From NCBI GenBank assembly GCA_033002965.1, contig JAURVB010014813.1, forward strand, positions 162,199 through 226,198: a DNA stretch of 64,000 nt. The letters run 5' to 3'. Made by a program: the position numbers and the translations under genes. This document shows positions 1 to 12,858 of this stretch, one piece after another. The stretch comes from Piper betle (Eukaryota; Streptophyta; Magnoliopsida; Piperales; Piperaceae). The notes below the pieces were generated by a model. That model worked only from the letters and a program-made list of their open reading frames with translations, ran no database searches and had not been told where the DNA came from. Every line of letters begins with the position of its first letter. The first letter of the stretch is position 1.

Positions 1-3000
1 GGGAAAAAATAATTAATAATATATAGTAGATATATATGCTAGTTTAAGATATAACCCATGGCAGAGAGATATTCATGCATAAGAATTCTGATGTTGATGT
101 GATGTATACGAGATTCATTAATAAACCATTATCCCTTATAAGTTTAAAGGGAAAATAGTTGGGAAGTCCTCGTGTATATCTGTTATCCAACAGATTATTT
201 ATCGTCTAACAGTTCGAAAATATTATACACCTTATGAATATGGGTAAATGACCAACTCGAAAGTTGATCTGCAAGAAGATTGAAAGGCGGGAAGGTGGCA
301 GTCAATGACTTGAGCCGGCAACGATCGGGACTGCGGGCATTTTTGCTAGCGAGGGAAAGATGAGAGGCAAGCACGTTGTTATTTCTTAGCCTTTTTTTTT
401 TTCGCTCAAGTTCTTGGTTCATAAGCATTTGTATCCCACCTCGAACAAAAGAATGCGACCTTACATTTGAATTATAAATTGTCAAGAAGATTAAATCTAG
501 TCTTATAAAACTCCCACATTCTTGCAAGTAGTTGGGAAAAAATATTCTAACTCAAACTTCCACATTAGAGCTGACCAAACGTATGGCATGTTGAAAGAAT
601 CAAGGAACTTAGTTTTTACTATGTATACCTATTGCTTCCGTTGTTCTTTCAGTTGCTAAAATTTTCATTTCAGTCATCTCGAAATCATCAATTCTTACTG
701 CTACATGCATGTATTCCACAAGTGCTAAAAAATTATATCGCTTCTCACGGAATTTCCTCACTTTAGCCGCTGATGGGTTAGTTTAAAACATAAGACCCCC
801 AAAAATGGATAGTTGCCACTGAAATGTAAAACCATATGCACAAATTAAGGTATTGCAGTTTGCAGCATCGATAGATCGGGTAAATACTTCAACCAGTAGA
901 ATTAATGGTAATATTTTTATGGTCAAACAAGATGAATCAGTTTAAATTATTTCTCCGAACAATAATTTCAGTGGCACAGATATGCCTTCAGCTATATAAT
1001 TTAAGGAATTTTTTTCAAGGTATATTACAAACAACTTATTGTAAGAATGAACCGAGAAATTAATAATAATGCATTGAAGAAGATCGATAAACAAAGAGAA
1101 AAAAGATGCCGGGTTAACTAAAATGTCGATCTATAACAACGCCTGGAATGGAATGCGGTTTTATCTCCAAAACCATCTGCAACCATATTCATAAAAACGT
1201 TCCAATTACTTAGTGCTATATCAGAGAGGCCTTAAAAAACATTATTGTAATTGTAAGAGGGAATATTGGCCTTGATCTGTGAATGCGATTGGGTCCATCT
1301 CTATGGGCATCTCTTACAGTGGTAAACGAACCAAAATCTCTTCTTGCCACCAATGGTTAAGGGGAGGAAGATAGATATTTTAATGTTTTGCAAAAATTCC
1401 AAAAAAGTTCATAGTTTTCGATATTATTAAAAAGGGGTAATTTTTCTCCATCCCATTGGCTATATCCACCAAAATCTCCTCCCCGTGGTGGACGTAAAAG
1501 TGGCTCCTGCCCGTTATATCACCGGCCTCCTAATAAAGATGTTTAAAGAACAAAGCTATCTACAAAATACTGGAGAAGCTCTTCCAAAGTAACTGCACCT
1601 GCAATGAATAGTTTACATGTCAACGCATTGAGTTGATAAAAAGTCAATACAAATTATTTTAATATATAAATAATATAATAGTAGACAAGAAAAGAAATAT
1701 AATATCACAAACTTCAACGGCCTTAAATAAAAAATAAAAATCTACTGTAAGGTCTTACCCAATCAGCATCTAAAAATGCATCGATAATAAGATCTATCTA
1801 TTATTAAAATTTTAAAATTGTCTTAATAAATATTTAATGACAGATGATTTTCTACATGCTAATTTGCATCTTAAACCTTACAGGAGATTTTTAATCTTAC
1901 ATAAATAGGTCACAAATTTCCTAGAGCTGCATGCAACATCTTAATGGAATTGTAATCTTCCTCGTAAGCTAAAAGACAGTTGAATTCAACTTTAAAAATC
2001 TTCCCAGGTTCAAGCCAATTCATGACAGGATATCAACATTCACTGTTCAATTTTTCTCCACCTCTCTCAATCTTCTCCATATGCCTCCACAGTTGCGTTT
2101 TATGAGCATGTGCAAAAAAAATAGGGAAAGCAAAAATTTTGCGGCACAGTTAATAGGGGGCGGCCATGGATTGAAAAACAGTATGTCAAGGAATCATTCG
2201 GGTTGTCAATATAGTTAAGAATTCTTACCCAATCCTTACAAGTTACAAGCTCTACAAGAAGATTAAAGTAGCATCAGTGAATTAATTGATTTATCACACT
2301 CAACGTGGAATTGCCAAAGAGAATTCTTCTACTTGTGTGCCCTACCACGGCAGCTCCACAATCCTTCTCAAACTGTGTTCACGCAACTATTCGAAGGTTA
2401 GAAACAAGATCAACTTCCTTTGCTCCCCTCTAGGGTTTCACATTATCAATTTCCTTACCAATATTAATTTGCCTCAGAAGTATCAAATTCTTCATGACAC
2501 TTATTGTTTAAGTATCACCCATTTACTTGTGTAGTTCTCATTCTCAACATTGACATATGATGCAATTTTAGCGCTGTAGTTCCTGCTATAACCAGTTACC
2601 TAGTGACAAGAGTTTCATAGTTCTCATTCTCAACAATGTTTCAGACATATGATCCAATTTGCCAGCACAACAATCATTCCACATAAAACTTATCATTCAC
2701 AAACAAAAACAGACAACCAATTACACTAATCAACTCAACCATTATAAGAAAATACTTAATACTTTTCCCAGTCCTAAACCGCGAGAAATTGATCCCCTAT
2801 ATCATACATTCATAGATCATGGTTGAAATGTTGAACACAATAAGATTTACCCCAAAAGTTTAACACAGGAAAACAAACAAACAATCATTACGCACCAAAA
2901 ACAAAAACAAACAAACTACCGGGATTCCATACAAAATCGCTAACCTTGAATTCACGAGGCAATTAAAAAACCTACTCCCGGGATTGCAACATGCCGAGAA

Positions 3001-3166
3001 AAACAATGGTGAAGAGGATCTCAGCAGTAGGCTAGGCCAAACTACTGCGGGAGAAGAAGAAGAACCTCCTCCACGTCCGATATTTGCGGCGAAGGGGCAG
3101 GGATACCGTGACGTGGGCAGGTGACGTGGAGAGGGGCCCATCTCATGCGGGGAAACAAACAAAACG
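1..3166. other. AT-rich intergenic DNA
   Basis: No gene is supported here. The open frames (for example 195-527 on the minus strand and 2286-2534 on the plus strand) are short, lack splice-linked continuation and do not resemble any family I know. The sequence is AT-rich with scattered A/T runs. The last 300 bases become GC- and CT-rich and lead into the EXO70 gene, so the right end probably holds its promoter and 5' leader. Confidence 0.6.
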
Positions 3167-3466
3167 ACGTGCATGTTCGTGACCTCCACCACCACCACCA
3201 CCCAATCCCCAAAAGAGAAAAATAAACCGAACGCGCCGATTTCGGGTCAGATCCGAATTCAAGTAATAACCAGAAACGACCAATTCCACCCTTTCCCTCC
3301 CGCCCTTTTGAACTCCGACGGTCCGACCCTCTCCAACCCCCACATTTCTCGCCCCCCTTCGCTTCCCCACAATGCCCACCACCGCCTCCACCCCTCCGTT
3401 CTCCGCTTCCTCTCCTCCCGCTCCCTCGCCTCCCCCAAGCCCGCCGCCCCCGAACTCGCCGACGCC

Positions 3467-5400
3467 ATGCCGTCCACCACCGACACCGGCAAGTACGGGT
3501 GCGAAGACAAGGTGGCGGCGGCGACGCCTGATTCGGAGACCACGGTTGAAGACGAGAGGATGGAGGAGAATGGCGACCGAGAGACGGAGTTGGACTTAGA
3601 GACCTGCTTGCGGCGGATCGTCCCGGATATTGATCGGTTTATGGGGGCGCTCGCGTCGGACGGGGATTGCCAGATCCCGCCCGACGTCCCCGACGGGTTT
3701 GAGAGGTTAGCGGTATTGGTGGAGGAGGAGATTGGTAAGTCCGACTCCGGGAAGTGGTACAGGGCGGAATCCGGTGCGTCACCGCTGCTTGACGCGGTGG
3801 GGAACGTGTCCCGGCTCGGGGAGGTGCTCGCGAGGTTCCCGGCTGAGTCGAAGTACGGGACTCTGATCGACCGCGCCACCGATGTGGTGCAACGGGCGAT
3901 GGCGTTTCTGGAGGAGGAGTTCCGCTGTCTCCTCGAGGAGTCGAAAAGCGGCGGCGAATCCGACCCGTCGAAGTCGGCCGGCCAGGCGAGGAAGCAGCAG
4001 GCGGTCGCGGCGAGCCCGGAAGCCGACCTCTGCGTTCGGCAGGAGCCGGCGACGGCGTACCCGTCGTACACGACAGAGACGGTGGCGAAGCTGGCGAGGA
4101 TCGCGGCGGCGATGGTGTCGTCGGGGTACGAGACGGAGTGCTGCCAGGTTTACAGCATCGCGCGGAGGAACGCTCTGGAGGAGAGCTTGTTGAGGATCGG
4201 GTTCGAGAAGATCAGCATCGACGAGGTTCAGAAAATGGGGTGGGAGTCGTTGGAGAGGGAGATCACGGCCTGGACCACGGCCTGCAAGCGGTGTGTCGCC
4301 TTCTGCTTCCCCGGGGAACGGCGGCTATGCAAGGAGGTCTTCGCCGGCGGCGGCGAGGAGAACGTCGCAGGTGGGCTGCTCGGCAACATCTGCCGCGGGG
4401 TGGTCATCCACCTCCTCAACTTCGCCGAGGCGGTGGCGCTCACCAAGAAGTCGGCCGAGAAGCTCTACAGGCTCCTCGACATGTACGAGGGCCTCCGCGA
4501 CCTGGCGCCGCTCTTGGACGAGCTCTTCCCCTCGGCGGCCGAGCTCAAATCCGAGACTGCCATGGCCAAGTCCCGGCTGGGGAGGCCGCCGTCGCCATCT
4601 TCTCCGATTTGGAGAGCTTGATCAAGACCGACAACGGCAAGACGCAGGTCCCCGGCGGCGCCGTCCACCCTTTGACCCGTTGGCTTATGAACTACATAAA
4701 GCTCGCCTGCCAGTACAAGGACACCATGGAGCAGGTCTTCCTCGAACATGGAAACGAGGAGACAGAATGCGACAATATTCCGGAATCCGCCGGTGGCGTT
4801 GCAAGAGATACCGGCCGGTCGCCGTTCGTGGCGCAGCTGGCGGCGGTGATGGACCTGCTCGACGCCAACCTGGAGTCGAAGTCGAAGCTGTACCGGGACC
4901 TACCTCTGAGCTACATCTTCTTGATGAACAACGGCAGGTACATCATGAAAAAGATAAAGGAGTCGGCGGAGGTGCACTCGCTGCTGGGCGACACGAGGAA
5001 GAGGTCGGCGGAGCTGCGGCAGTACCACAAGAACTATACGAGGGAGACATGGGGCAAGGTGCTGGCCTGCCTCAGAGACGAAGGACTGATGCAAGGGAAG
5101 GGGAGCGTGAACAAGCCGGTGCTCAAGGAGCGGCTCAAGAGCTTTAACGCCATGTTCGAGGAGATACACAAGACGCAGAGCACATGGATGGTGGCCGACG
5201 AGCAGCTGCGGTCGGAGCTCAGGGTGTCCATTGGCGCCGTCGTGGTGCCTGCCTACCGGTCCTTCCTCGGCCGCTTCGGCCAGTACTTGGACGCCGGCCG
5301 GCAGAAGGAGAAGTACGTCAAGTTCGGCCCCGAAGAGCTGGAGACGTACATCGATGATTTGTTCGATGGCACTCAAACTTCCACTCTGAAGAGAAGGTGA
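3467..5400 (+). CDS. EXO70: Exocyst subunit EXO70 family protein (probably EXO70C-like), intronless, one-base frameshift
   Basis: EXO70 is a rod-shaped subunit of the exocyst, which tethers secretory vesicles to the plasma membrane; plants have many paralogues. The N-terminal half reads in one frame to a stop at 4621, and the rest continues in another frame to 5400. The join is at the GGGG run 4579-4582: adding one G restores the sequence AKSRLGEAAVAIFSDLES, a conserved EXO70 stretch. Other family signatures are AVHPLTRWLMNYI (about 4657-4695), YIFLMNNGRYIMKKIKES (about 4912-4965) and YRSFLGRFGQYLD (about 5254-5292). With the base restored, the ATG at 3467 gives 644 residues, the usual family size. 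The frame stays open back to an ATG at 3173, but that extension is Pro/Ser/His-rich and looks like translated leader. The lack of introns and high GC are typical of monocot EXO70 genes. The C-clade assignment rests on the N-terminal region and is tentative. Confidence 0.88.
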
Positions 5401-6959
5401 TTTGACTATCATAAACACTGTTCTTCGTTGACGAGAATTAAAAAAGATGGATTTGATTTTGTTTAGGAGGCCATTACTTTCATTTGTGTTTGTTTATTAT
5501 TGTATGATTTTTTACCGCGCTCACCATCCGTCTGGCGTCTTTATGATCTAATTGTAGTTGTACGTTGAAATCGCCGTGTTGTTTTGTAACTGAGAATCAG
5601 ACTGGTTTCAACTCTATGCATGGTAGTACGCAACAAGAGATCATATATATACACAGCTCATCTGCCGTGGGCTGCATGCATTTCCACGCGTACTAAGCCA
5701 CCTAACGAGAGTCCAACGGTTCTTGTTTTTTCCCCTAGCTACCACCCCGGGCTTGCTCCAGCCATTGCAGCCCACCTCTTGGCCACGGCGGGACCCCCCC
5801 CTCCCACCACCACCGTTGATTCTATAGTTTTGTTATACAGAGTCTGGCTCAATGGCAAAGGTGAATGACAGCGGGCGGTGGTGGTAGGGGTGGGCCCGAC
5901 CGCGGTAGTAGAAAAGGATGGTGGTTGTTGTGGCAAGGGTGGTGGCCCGTGCCCACCACTCGGGCACAGATTCGAGTCAATATCAACTTACACCTAAACA
6001 TAGTTATCGCACACAGAAAATACCCATTCATCTTTAACGGTACAAGTGCACAATAGGTAACAAAATTTTAACAATATTTCAATAGTCAGGTTGTAGACTT
6101 AATCAACGAGTTCGTTGAACCAAAAGTTTAAAGATATTAACAAGTAACATACTTTTAAAGGTAAATTTTCAGCTTAAAAATCTTTAAAAAGAACTCCACA
6201 TGAGGAATGTCATTCAAAGAAGGTCAAATTTTGGTATATCTCTAACCAAACACAATCATTAGACTATTCTAATGTTTTTAAACAACATTTACTAGCAGTT
6301 AAGGAAGAAAAATAGACAAAACATTAAAAGGAAACACTTATGATGAAGCATGAATATTGTAAATCATAAAACCTAGTTCTTGTATACACCACATTAATAT
6401 ATGATCCATAGAATAAAACAAATTCTATAGATAAAATGACCATGAAAATCACGAAACGTGTTGTAAATATTTCAATTTTCTATCTTTTGCATGTGCTAAA
6501 TCTTCCTAAATACAAATAATAATAGAAAAAAGTTTTCAAATATCCAACATTTGAACTTTAAGAACAACTACTGACACGTGCATCCCAAACTACAAGAGGC
6601 CCTACCCACTGTACAACAATTATCTTTATAGTTTAGCATGTTACATGTATAAGTTGAGTTCTCCCGAAGAAGACTACAATAATTCTATCAAAAGCCATAC
6701 CTTTTCCTAATCTTACTATTTCATATTTCCAACCAATGGCAAGATCAAGTTTATTAGGTACCATGCCATCATATCTAATTAAAATTTTCAGCCATACTTT
6801 CACCCAAGCCTAACATCTAATTTTTTCCCGGATAAAATATCACTAATCATGACATAATCTCACCAATGCAAAAAAGAAAAAAAAGCTGCTACCAACCCAA
6901 AACGCATGAAAAATTTTAAAAATATCATAATAATTAAAAAAAATAAGAACAAATCCAAC
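5401..6959. other. Intergenic region downstream of EXO70
   Basis: The first 200 bases are the likely 3' UTR of EXO70. The segment around 5740-5960 is locally GC-rich with CCACC/GGTGG motifs, and its short open frames on both strands look like compositional artefacts. From about 6060 to 6900 the DNA is AT-rich with no gene, RNA or clear repeat that I can identify. Confidence 0.5.
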
Positions 6960-7076
6960 CTGCGACTCAAGAATCTTCCTGAATCGATTGAAGGCATCTT
7001 CCAACTGCCAATCAGTAGTTTCCCAAGACAAACCCCCAACAAAAATCCACATCTCTTGTTTGCCACCCATCGCCAC
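6960..7076 (-). pseudogene. Lone first coding exon of an RRM (glycine-rich RNA-binding type) protein
   Basis: Read on the minus strand from the ATG at 7076, this gives 39 residues containing IFVGGLSWETTDWQLEDAF. This is the start of an RNA recognition motif with its RNP2 (IFVGGL), as found in plant glycine-rich RNA-binding proteins. It ends at CAG|GTTGGA, a plausible donor at the position where such genes usually break after the first RRM helix. The minus strand upstream (about 7330-7440) carries an AACCCTAG-type leader. I could not find the next exons (RNP1, the remaining RRM or a Gly-rich tail) in the 1.5 kb that follows on the minus strand. Family members usually have Arg before IFVGG; here it is Trp. 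A truncated copy is the best reading, though a very long intron running toward EXO70 cannot be excluded. Confidence 0.5.
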
Positions 7077-7199
7077 TTAACCAAGAAATCCTTCTTCTCA
7101 CTTATTAGATTACAACACAACACAATCAACAAAAGCAACCAAAACCGAAGAGAAAGCACAAAAATGCAAGTAAACAAAAAATTATAAACCATCAATTCA

Positions 7200-9188
7200 A
7201 ATTATAAATTATTAGTGGAATATATCCTAATCCTGGATAAAGTCAGAAATTATTTCAAGGAATTAAAGAGATCAAATTTTGTATCATAATTAAATGATAT
7301 AAAGGTTTTATATATACATAGGCAAGTGACCTATCCTACCGAGGCCAGAGGAGGATACCCAGAGCAGCTTCTACGCAGTCATTAGCGTACGAAAACCCTA
7401 GGTCTCCACCGTTCGAATTGTGGAGCTTGATTTTTTTAAATGTTTAGGGTTTTGGCTGTGGGGAAACAGCCCCTTGGTAAGATATTACCAAGAAGCCCAT
7501 TTACTGGGCTTACAACTTTTTTTCTATTTTTTAATTTTATTTTTCACTTAAAAAATAAAAATAAAATTTTCATCATTTGCAAATATTTTTTTCTTGGCTT
7601 TGGGATGCCATCTTTTTCAATTTCACACTTATTAAGAAACAAATAATTTTTTACCATCAAATTTCTCTAGTGGCATAATTAAGACCATAGTTTTAAGTAC
7701 TATACAACGACCTAAATTTTCAAGTGATATGACTCAATATAATTTTAAATATGTTTTGAGTAGGTAAGTGATATTATGCATATTATTGAGTCAAAATCGA
7801 GTTGTGCTACGAATCGAGTTTGAGTTGCAATCGAGTCGAGTCAAATTGAATACTACCTTGCTCAAACTCAACTCATAAAATTCAAGTTCGAGCTTAATCA
7901 TTTAAATGTCGAGTTTTGAGTTGAGTTAAACACCAAATGCTTACGAGTGGGCTCGCTCAATTAGCAGCCCTAGATCTAACCACCCAAAATCCACATTGAT
8001 AAATAGAAAAATAAATAATAATGATAATTATAAAATTTTAACTCAATTCAATACTTCTACCCTATTCATCTTAAAGATCAAAGTAATTGTAATGAAAATG
8101 AATTTCAAAGTATCTATTAACTAGTGTATTTTAAAAAAATCTAAAAATATGTTATAATGATGTTAAGAAATGATAAAATTTTGTCAACCTCTTGTTTGTA
8201 CACTTTACTTTTAATATATATAAATATTAGTTTGTGAGACCTTCTAAAAAAGGTTCAAATTAGATGTCTAACTCATATAAGCTATACCATAGCTCACCTC
8301 AATTATTTCCTATATTTATTGTGTATGTTTTTTAAAATCAATATTAAAAGTTTTTGCTTGATTTGATAAAATGTTATATTTTTGTAAGTTTTAAAACCCA
8401 TTCTCAATGTTCAGACATATATAATATAATTTGTTTTTAAAATTATAATAAGTTTGCCCAGCGGAGTTCTTCAATGGCTCCCCCAAATTTAAGATCATTT
8501 TTTAACTTAAAAAACTGGTAATTTATGTCAAAAAATGATATTAGCTTTTGCAACAAAAGTAAACTACATAAAAATATTAATTAGGTAATTAATTTTAATT
8601 ATACTAAATAAAGTTTGAAAGTATTGCTAATTGTTCATCAACCTATTAATATCAAATCGATCAAGTTCAAAGCAAGCTGAGCCGAACAAATTTCTTTAAC
8701 AAGTAAACTTAATTTGTTTAGATTCTTAAGCTGTCCTTATAAGGATTATATTATATATATGTAAATTTGAGAATTTTTTTAAAATTGGTCAGATTACTTT
8801 ATACTTTGTAAGAAAGAAAACATATAATCCAAAAATTAAATGCAATCTTCTGCTAATAAGTTTTCCTTGACTTAATTATAATTTGTTTCATTTTAACCGT
8901 AATTAGTGCCCAAATTAATTATTATTAATTAATAATTAATAAAGGGGAATTGAAAACAAACTCAAGCTTATCAAAATCTCTGAAGCAAAAATAAAACAAT
9001 ATATTAAATTATAAATAAAATCAATGTAATTTATGTTTATCAACAAAATTACGAAGTCTAGACACATTATTAACTTAATAATGATATTTTTATAATATAA
9101 TTAATGGCTTCTAAATCCAAGTGAGATCGCTTTTAGTCTAAAACCCATCCCTCCAAAACTTGCTCCTGCCCCGACTTCCATCCCCGCC
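7200..9188. other. AT-rich intergenic DNA
   Basis: No gene is supported. About 7330-7440 may be the leader and promoter of the minus-strand RRM exon. 7790-7970 is rich in CGAGT/ACTCG words (degenerate short repeats of CGAGTTT type). 8000-9100 is very AT-rich, with an ATTAATTATTAATTAAT palindromic tract at about 8910-8940. The last 80 bases form the leader of the FMN-binding gene. Confidence 0.5.
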
Positions 9189-12100
9189 ATGGAAGCTCTA
9201 GCCGCCACCTTCCTCCCCTCCAAGCATCCGGACCCCTCTTCCTCCCCCGTCTTCCAACACCCTCTTTGTTCCCTCATCCATCCCATCTCCGTACGGATTA
9301 GTGGGGGAGGCCCAAATGCGGGAAAGCTTTCGTCTTGCTTCGAGGGTCGGCTTCGCGCCGTTCCCCAAGATGGGTTTCCCGGCGGCGGCGACGAAGGGGT
9401 CTCCGGTAATGGGTTCGGCTTGCTTCCCGAAGAAGATGTCGCCTCGTCTTTGGTTCAGGTAAGATGTATGTGATTCGGTTTACGGTTTATTTATTTGGAC
9501 ACTCTTGATGTCATCTGATCTCCTCTTTTTCTTTCTCTGGTGTTCTTTTTCTTAAATATAGGATTGTTAGTTTTTTTGACTGCTGAATGATTAACAGCAT
9601 TGAGAAAGTTTGCTATCCCTTTCAATTTCTGTTATCTGTTAATGGATCTTGTGCATCATATGATGTTAGATAATGTCTTATGTTGTACCGTGTTTTATAT
9701 GAGAATATCAATCACCAAGCTGAGTTGTTTCCAACATTTCGTAGCTTCATTTGACTAGAAACTAGTCTGATCCGAGTGAATATTACTCATATCCTTGTCA
9801 AAAAGTCGCTTGATCCCAGCAGGTTAAAGAAAAAAAATACTTGGCTTTTTCCTATTTGACACTGTTAGTGGGCTGTTAATTTGGTGATGATACGGCGACC
9901 GTATGTCCACCTGATCAACTGACATGGCACATCACACTTATCGGCCAAAGTCGGGCCATGTCATCAATGACCTAAATTCGATCATTCGAGTGAGGCAGGG
10001 AGCTAACGGTTTGGTAGAGCCAGAAGAGGGGTGAGGGGGTTGGATTAGATCTTAAGTTTTTGACATATGCTTGTCATATGATCCCCATGTAAAAGCTCAC
10101 TAATTGTGTCAAGTTCAAGGGGCATTAGTAAGCTATTAGTAAACACCACAAATTATTTAAAAAACCATTACTTAACAGTTTGACACTGTTAGTTAGCTGT
10201 TATATGTCAATAATACGGCAAGACTGTCCCCTGATTAGCTGACATGCCACAGTGGAGCCGAAATTTTGGCCACACTATCAATGTCCTAAATCCATTCATA
10301 CATGAGAGGCAGAGTGGGGGAAGGTGGTAAGATGAGATTTACGGTATTGACATGTGCTTGCCATATGATCACCATTTAAAGGCTTACTAATTGTGTCAAG
10401 TTTGACGCGTGTTAAGTTTTTCCTTTTTCTTTAAAAAAGTCCAGTGGTTGGGCGAATGACATTTACTCTTTGTGAAATAGCTATCCTCATTAGTGGTACA
10501 ACTATTTGATAAGTAACATTATGAACTTATGGCTGGCAAGTATTGTTTATTAACTCCCATTTACTTTCTTGATGGAAACAACTTACAATTGATACTCTCA
10601 ATGATTGTCTCAAAACGGCCAAATATTTTTGTTCCCATAGCTATGTAGTTTTAAAAATTACTACATGAAAAAAATTAATAGGGTGGTTTATGGTTAGGAA
10701 GTTAATCTTGGAAAAGGCTGTTATTTCTGAATAAACAGAGGTCAGTTGACTCTTTTGATGGAAAAGAAAAAGTGACTCTGGTGAATTATGTTGTTTATGC
10801 TAAATTAAATTATAATACCTAAGATCTTTCCTATAGATTGTTGTGAATTATAAGAGGAAGTTTTTATAATGGAATGATTTTGTGCATCTTCAATGTGAAT
10901 CCTTTTTTCCAAATTTGATGGCTTAAGGAGTGACTATTTGGAATATGTAATTGATCTTAGTATTTAGCTTGAAACATGGTTTATAATGAATAGAAAGATA
11001 ATAATAAGAAAATAATTTTTTTGGATAACCTACTGGTGTAGATTAATGCAACTCTTGGCAAAGAAGACGAAACAGTTACAGATGATAACCCTGCAATGCA
11101 TGTACCTTCTATTGGTGGGGCTGGAACTAGTAGTGGATCTAGGGCTGGTCTTTTCAGAACTCCAATATCTGGTGGTGTACAGAGTGCGACGTCAGCTCAT
11201 GGTCTACCTCATCCAGCCCTAGCAGTTCGCAATCTCATGGAGCAGGTCTATTTATATTTTGGATTTATTATTTATTCATGAGGAGATTATCTTGTTGCTG
11301 AATAATTTCATTGCCCATGCTAGTGCTATTCTGAGCTCTATTTTGATTTTTTTTTATGATTATTTATGTTTGAAGGCCAGGTTTGCTCATTTATGCACTG
11401 TAATGTCACGTATGCATCATAGACGGAGTGGGTACCCCTTTGGATCATTGGTTGATTTTGCACCAGATTCCATGGGCCGTAAGTTAATGTTACTCATTCA
11501 GAGCTTGTAGCATATATTTCTACACTGAGAACATTAATCATCATCTTCAATTTTTGACTCTTTCCTTTTTCTTCATGTTGCAGATCCAATCTTTTCATTT
11601 TCACCTTTAGCTATCCACACTCGCAATTTATTAGCTGACCCTAGATGTACACTGGTTGTACAGGTCTGGTGCTCTTATGCAATACTTTATTTATTGCTTC
11701 TATTACATTATTCACAATATGGACATTGGATACAATTTGCAGATACCTGGCTGGAGTGGATTGTCCAATGCTCGGGTGACCATTTTTGGTGACGTATACC
11801 CTCTCTCTGAGGACCAGCAGGTAACTGGCATGTGATTACTAAATGCTAATGTTGTTTACTGAAAATTTGTAGATTCAATAAAATTTACTATATTGTTCTC
11901 ATGGCACAAAAATGAAATTATTCTTAAAATTTTATGTCCTCTGAAAATATAGACTGGCCATTTATTGATTCCAAATGAAATGTTTATACCTAATAATGTG
12001 GACATCATTTGGCAATGTGAAACTCATAGTTTGTACTTGAATTGCTAGAAATGGGCTCATAAGCAGTACGTTGCAAAACATCAGCAATGTGCATCTCAAC

Positions 12101-12858
12101 AATGGAGCAATTTCTACTACTACAGAATGCAGAACATAAGGTTTTCCGATGCATTTGTTTTCAAAGTAGAGCTCAGTTATTGGTGAATCGTCATTGATTT
12201 CATATATTTAAACTTTCACATAGAAGTTTCTTAATTGGTATTTTCATCTTCAAAGAATTTGCATATATGCAATTTACAACCTTAACATGAGGTATAATTG
12301 CGCTCAGTGACATATACTTTATTGGTGGCTTTGGAACTGTTGCGTGGATTGACGTCAAGGATTATGAATCCCTCAAACCTGACAAGATTGCAGTGGATGG
12401 AGGGAGCAAAATCTCAAGGTGATAAAGAATGAAACTTTGTGCAACAGTGTTACCTTGGGTCGTTCTATTTGTTGTTTTTTGCGTGTTCATTTGCAAATGA
12501 GAGCAATATATGCATTGAATACATGTGTTTTCTATGATGGGTCCTCTTAGGAGCTGAACGCTATCTTCTCAAGGCCACTTAAAGAACTACTGTCTGTGGA
12601 AACAGAAGTGGATGATGCAGCTCTTATATCAATAGACAGTAAGGGAACTGATATTCGAGTTCGTCAAGGTGCACAGGTAAGTATGTTTTGGTGTTATATA
12701 TGCATGTGTTTCTTGTGTTAACTCTGGCCAACACTCCTGTAAAAGTACCTTCAACCTTGTATTTGCAGTTCAACATTCAAAGACTGTCATTTGACGTGGC
12801 CCAGGGAGTCGAAACTCTGGAAGAAGCGAAAGCTGCATTGTATAAATTAATAAATTAA
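9189..12858 (+). CDS. Chloroplast FMN-binding split-barrel (PNPOx-like) protein with DUF2470, nine exons, one-base frameshift in exon 7
   Basis: Exons by splice sites and phase: 9189-9458, 11042-11245, 11376-11478, 11584-11663, 11743-11820, 12049-12140, 12308-12418, 12551-12676, 12769-12858. The protein (about 384 residues once repaired) starts with a Ser/Pro-rich likely plastid transit peptide. A pyridoxamine 5'-phosphate oxidase-like split barrel follows (LAVRNLMEQARFAHLCTVMS, then YPFGSLVDFAPDSMG and IPGWSGLSNARVTIFGDVYPL). The C-terminal DUF2470-type module starts near the IAVDGG motif and runs to the end. It resembles the Arabidopsis At1g51560/At3g21140 group, annotated as PNPOx family; real PNP oxidase activity is not shown for that type, so I infer only flavin or tetrapyrrole-related binding. 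Exon 7 is 111 nt where phase demands 112. Adding one G at GGG 12402-12404 restores VDGGEQNLK across the exon 7/8 junction. All other exons keep phase exactly. Confidence 0.88.
9855..10420 (+). repeat. Pair of direct ~240-280 bp repeats inside intron 1 of the FMN-binding gene
   Basis: Two diverged copies in the same orientation begin with TTTGACACTGTTAG at 9855 and 10179, a spacing of 324 bp. They share blocks such as GCTGTTA, ATACGGC, CTGACATG, and the sequence around the CATATGATC motif followed by CACTAATTGTGTCAAGTT-type DNA. They end near 10135 and 10420. No coding potential is visible. This is an old tandem duplication of a non-coding element in a 1.6 kb intron. Confidence 0.65.

Noticed and set aside
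195..527. 110-residue open frame on the minus strand
   Set aside because: No family resemblance, no splice-linked continuation and ordinary AT-rich surroundings; probably chance.
2286..2534. 82-residue open frame on the plus strand
   Set aside because: Composition like translated non-coding DNA; no conserved motif.
3173..3466. In-frame N-terminal extension of EXO70 from an upstream ATG
   Set aside because: The Pro/Ser/His-rich extension is unlike family N-termini and would make the protein about 100 residues too long.
3259..4071. Long minus-strand open frame opposite EXO70
   Set aside because: It is the GC-rich shadow of the real plus-strand EXO70 reading frame; Arg/Ser-rich without motifs.
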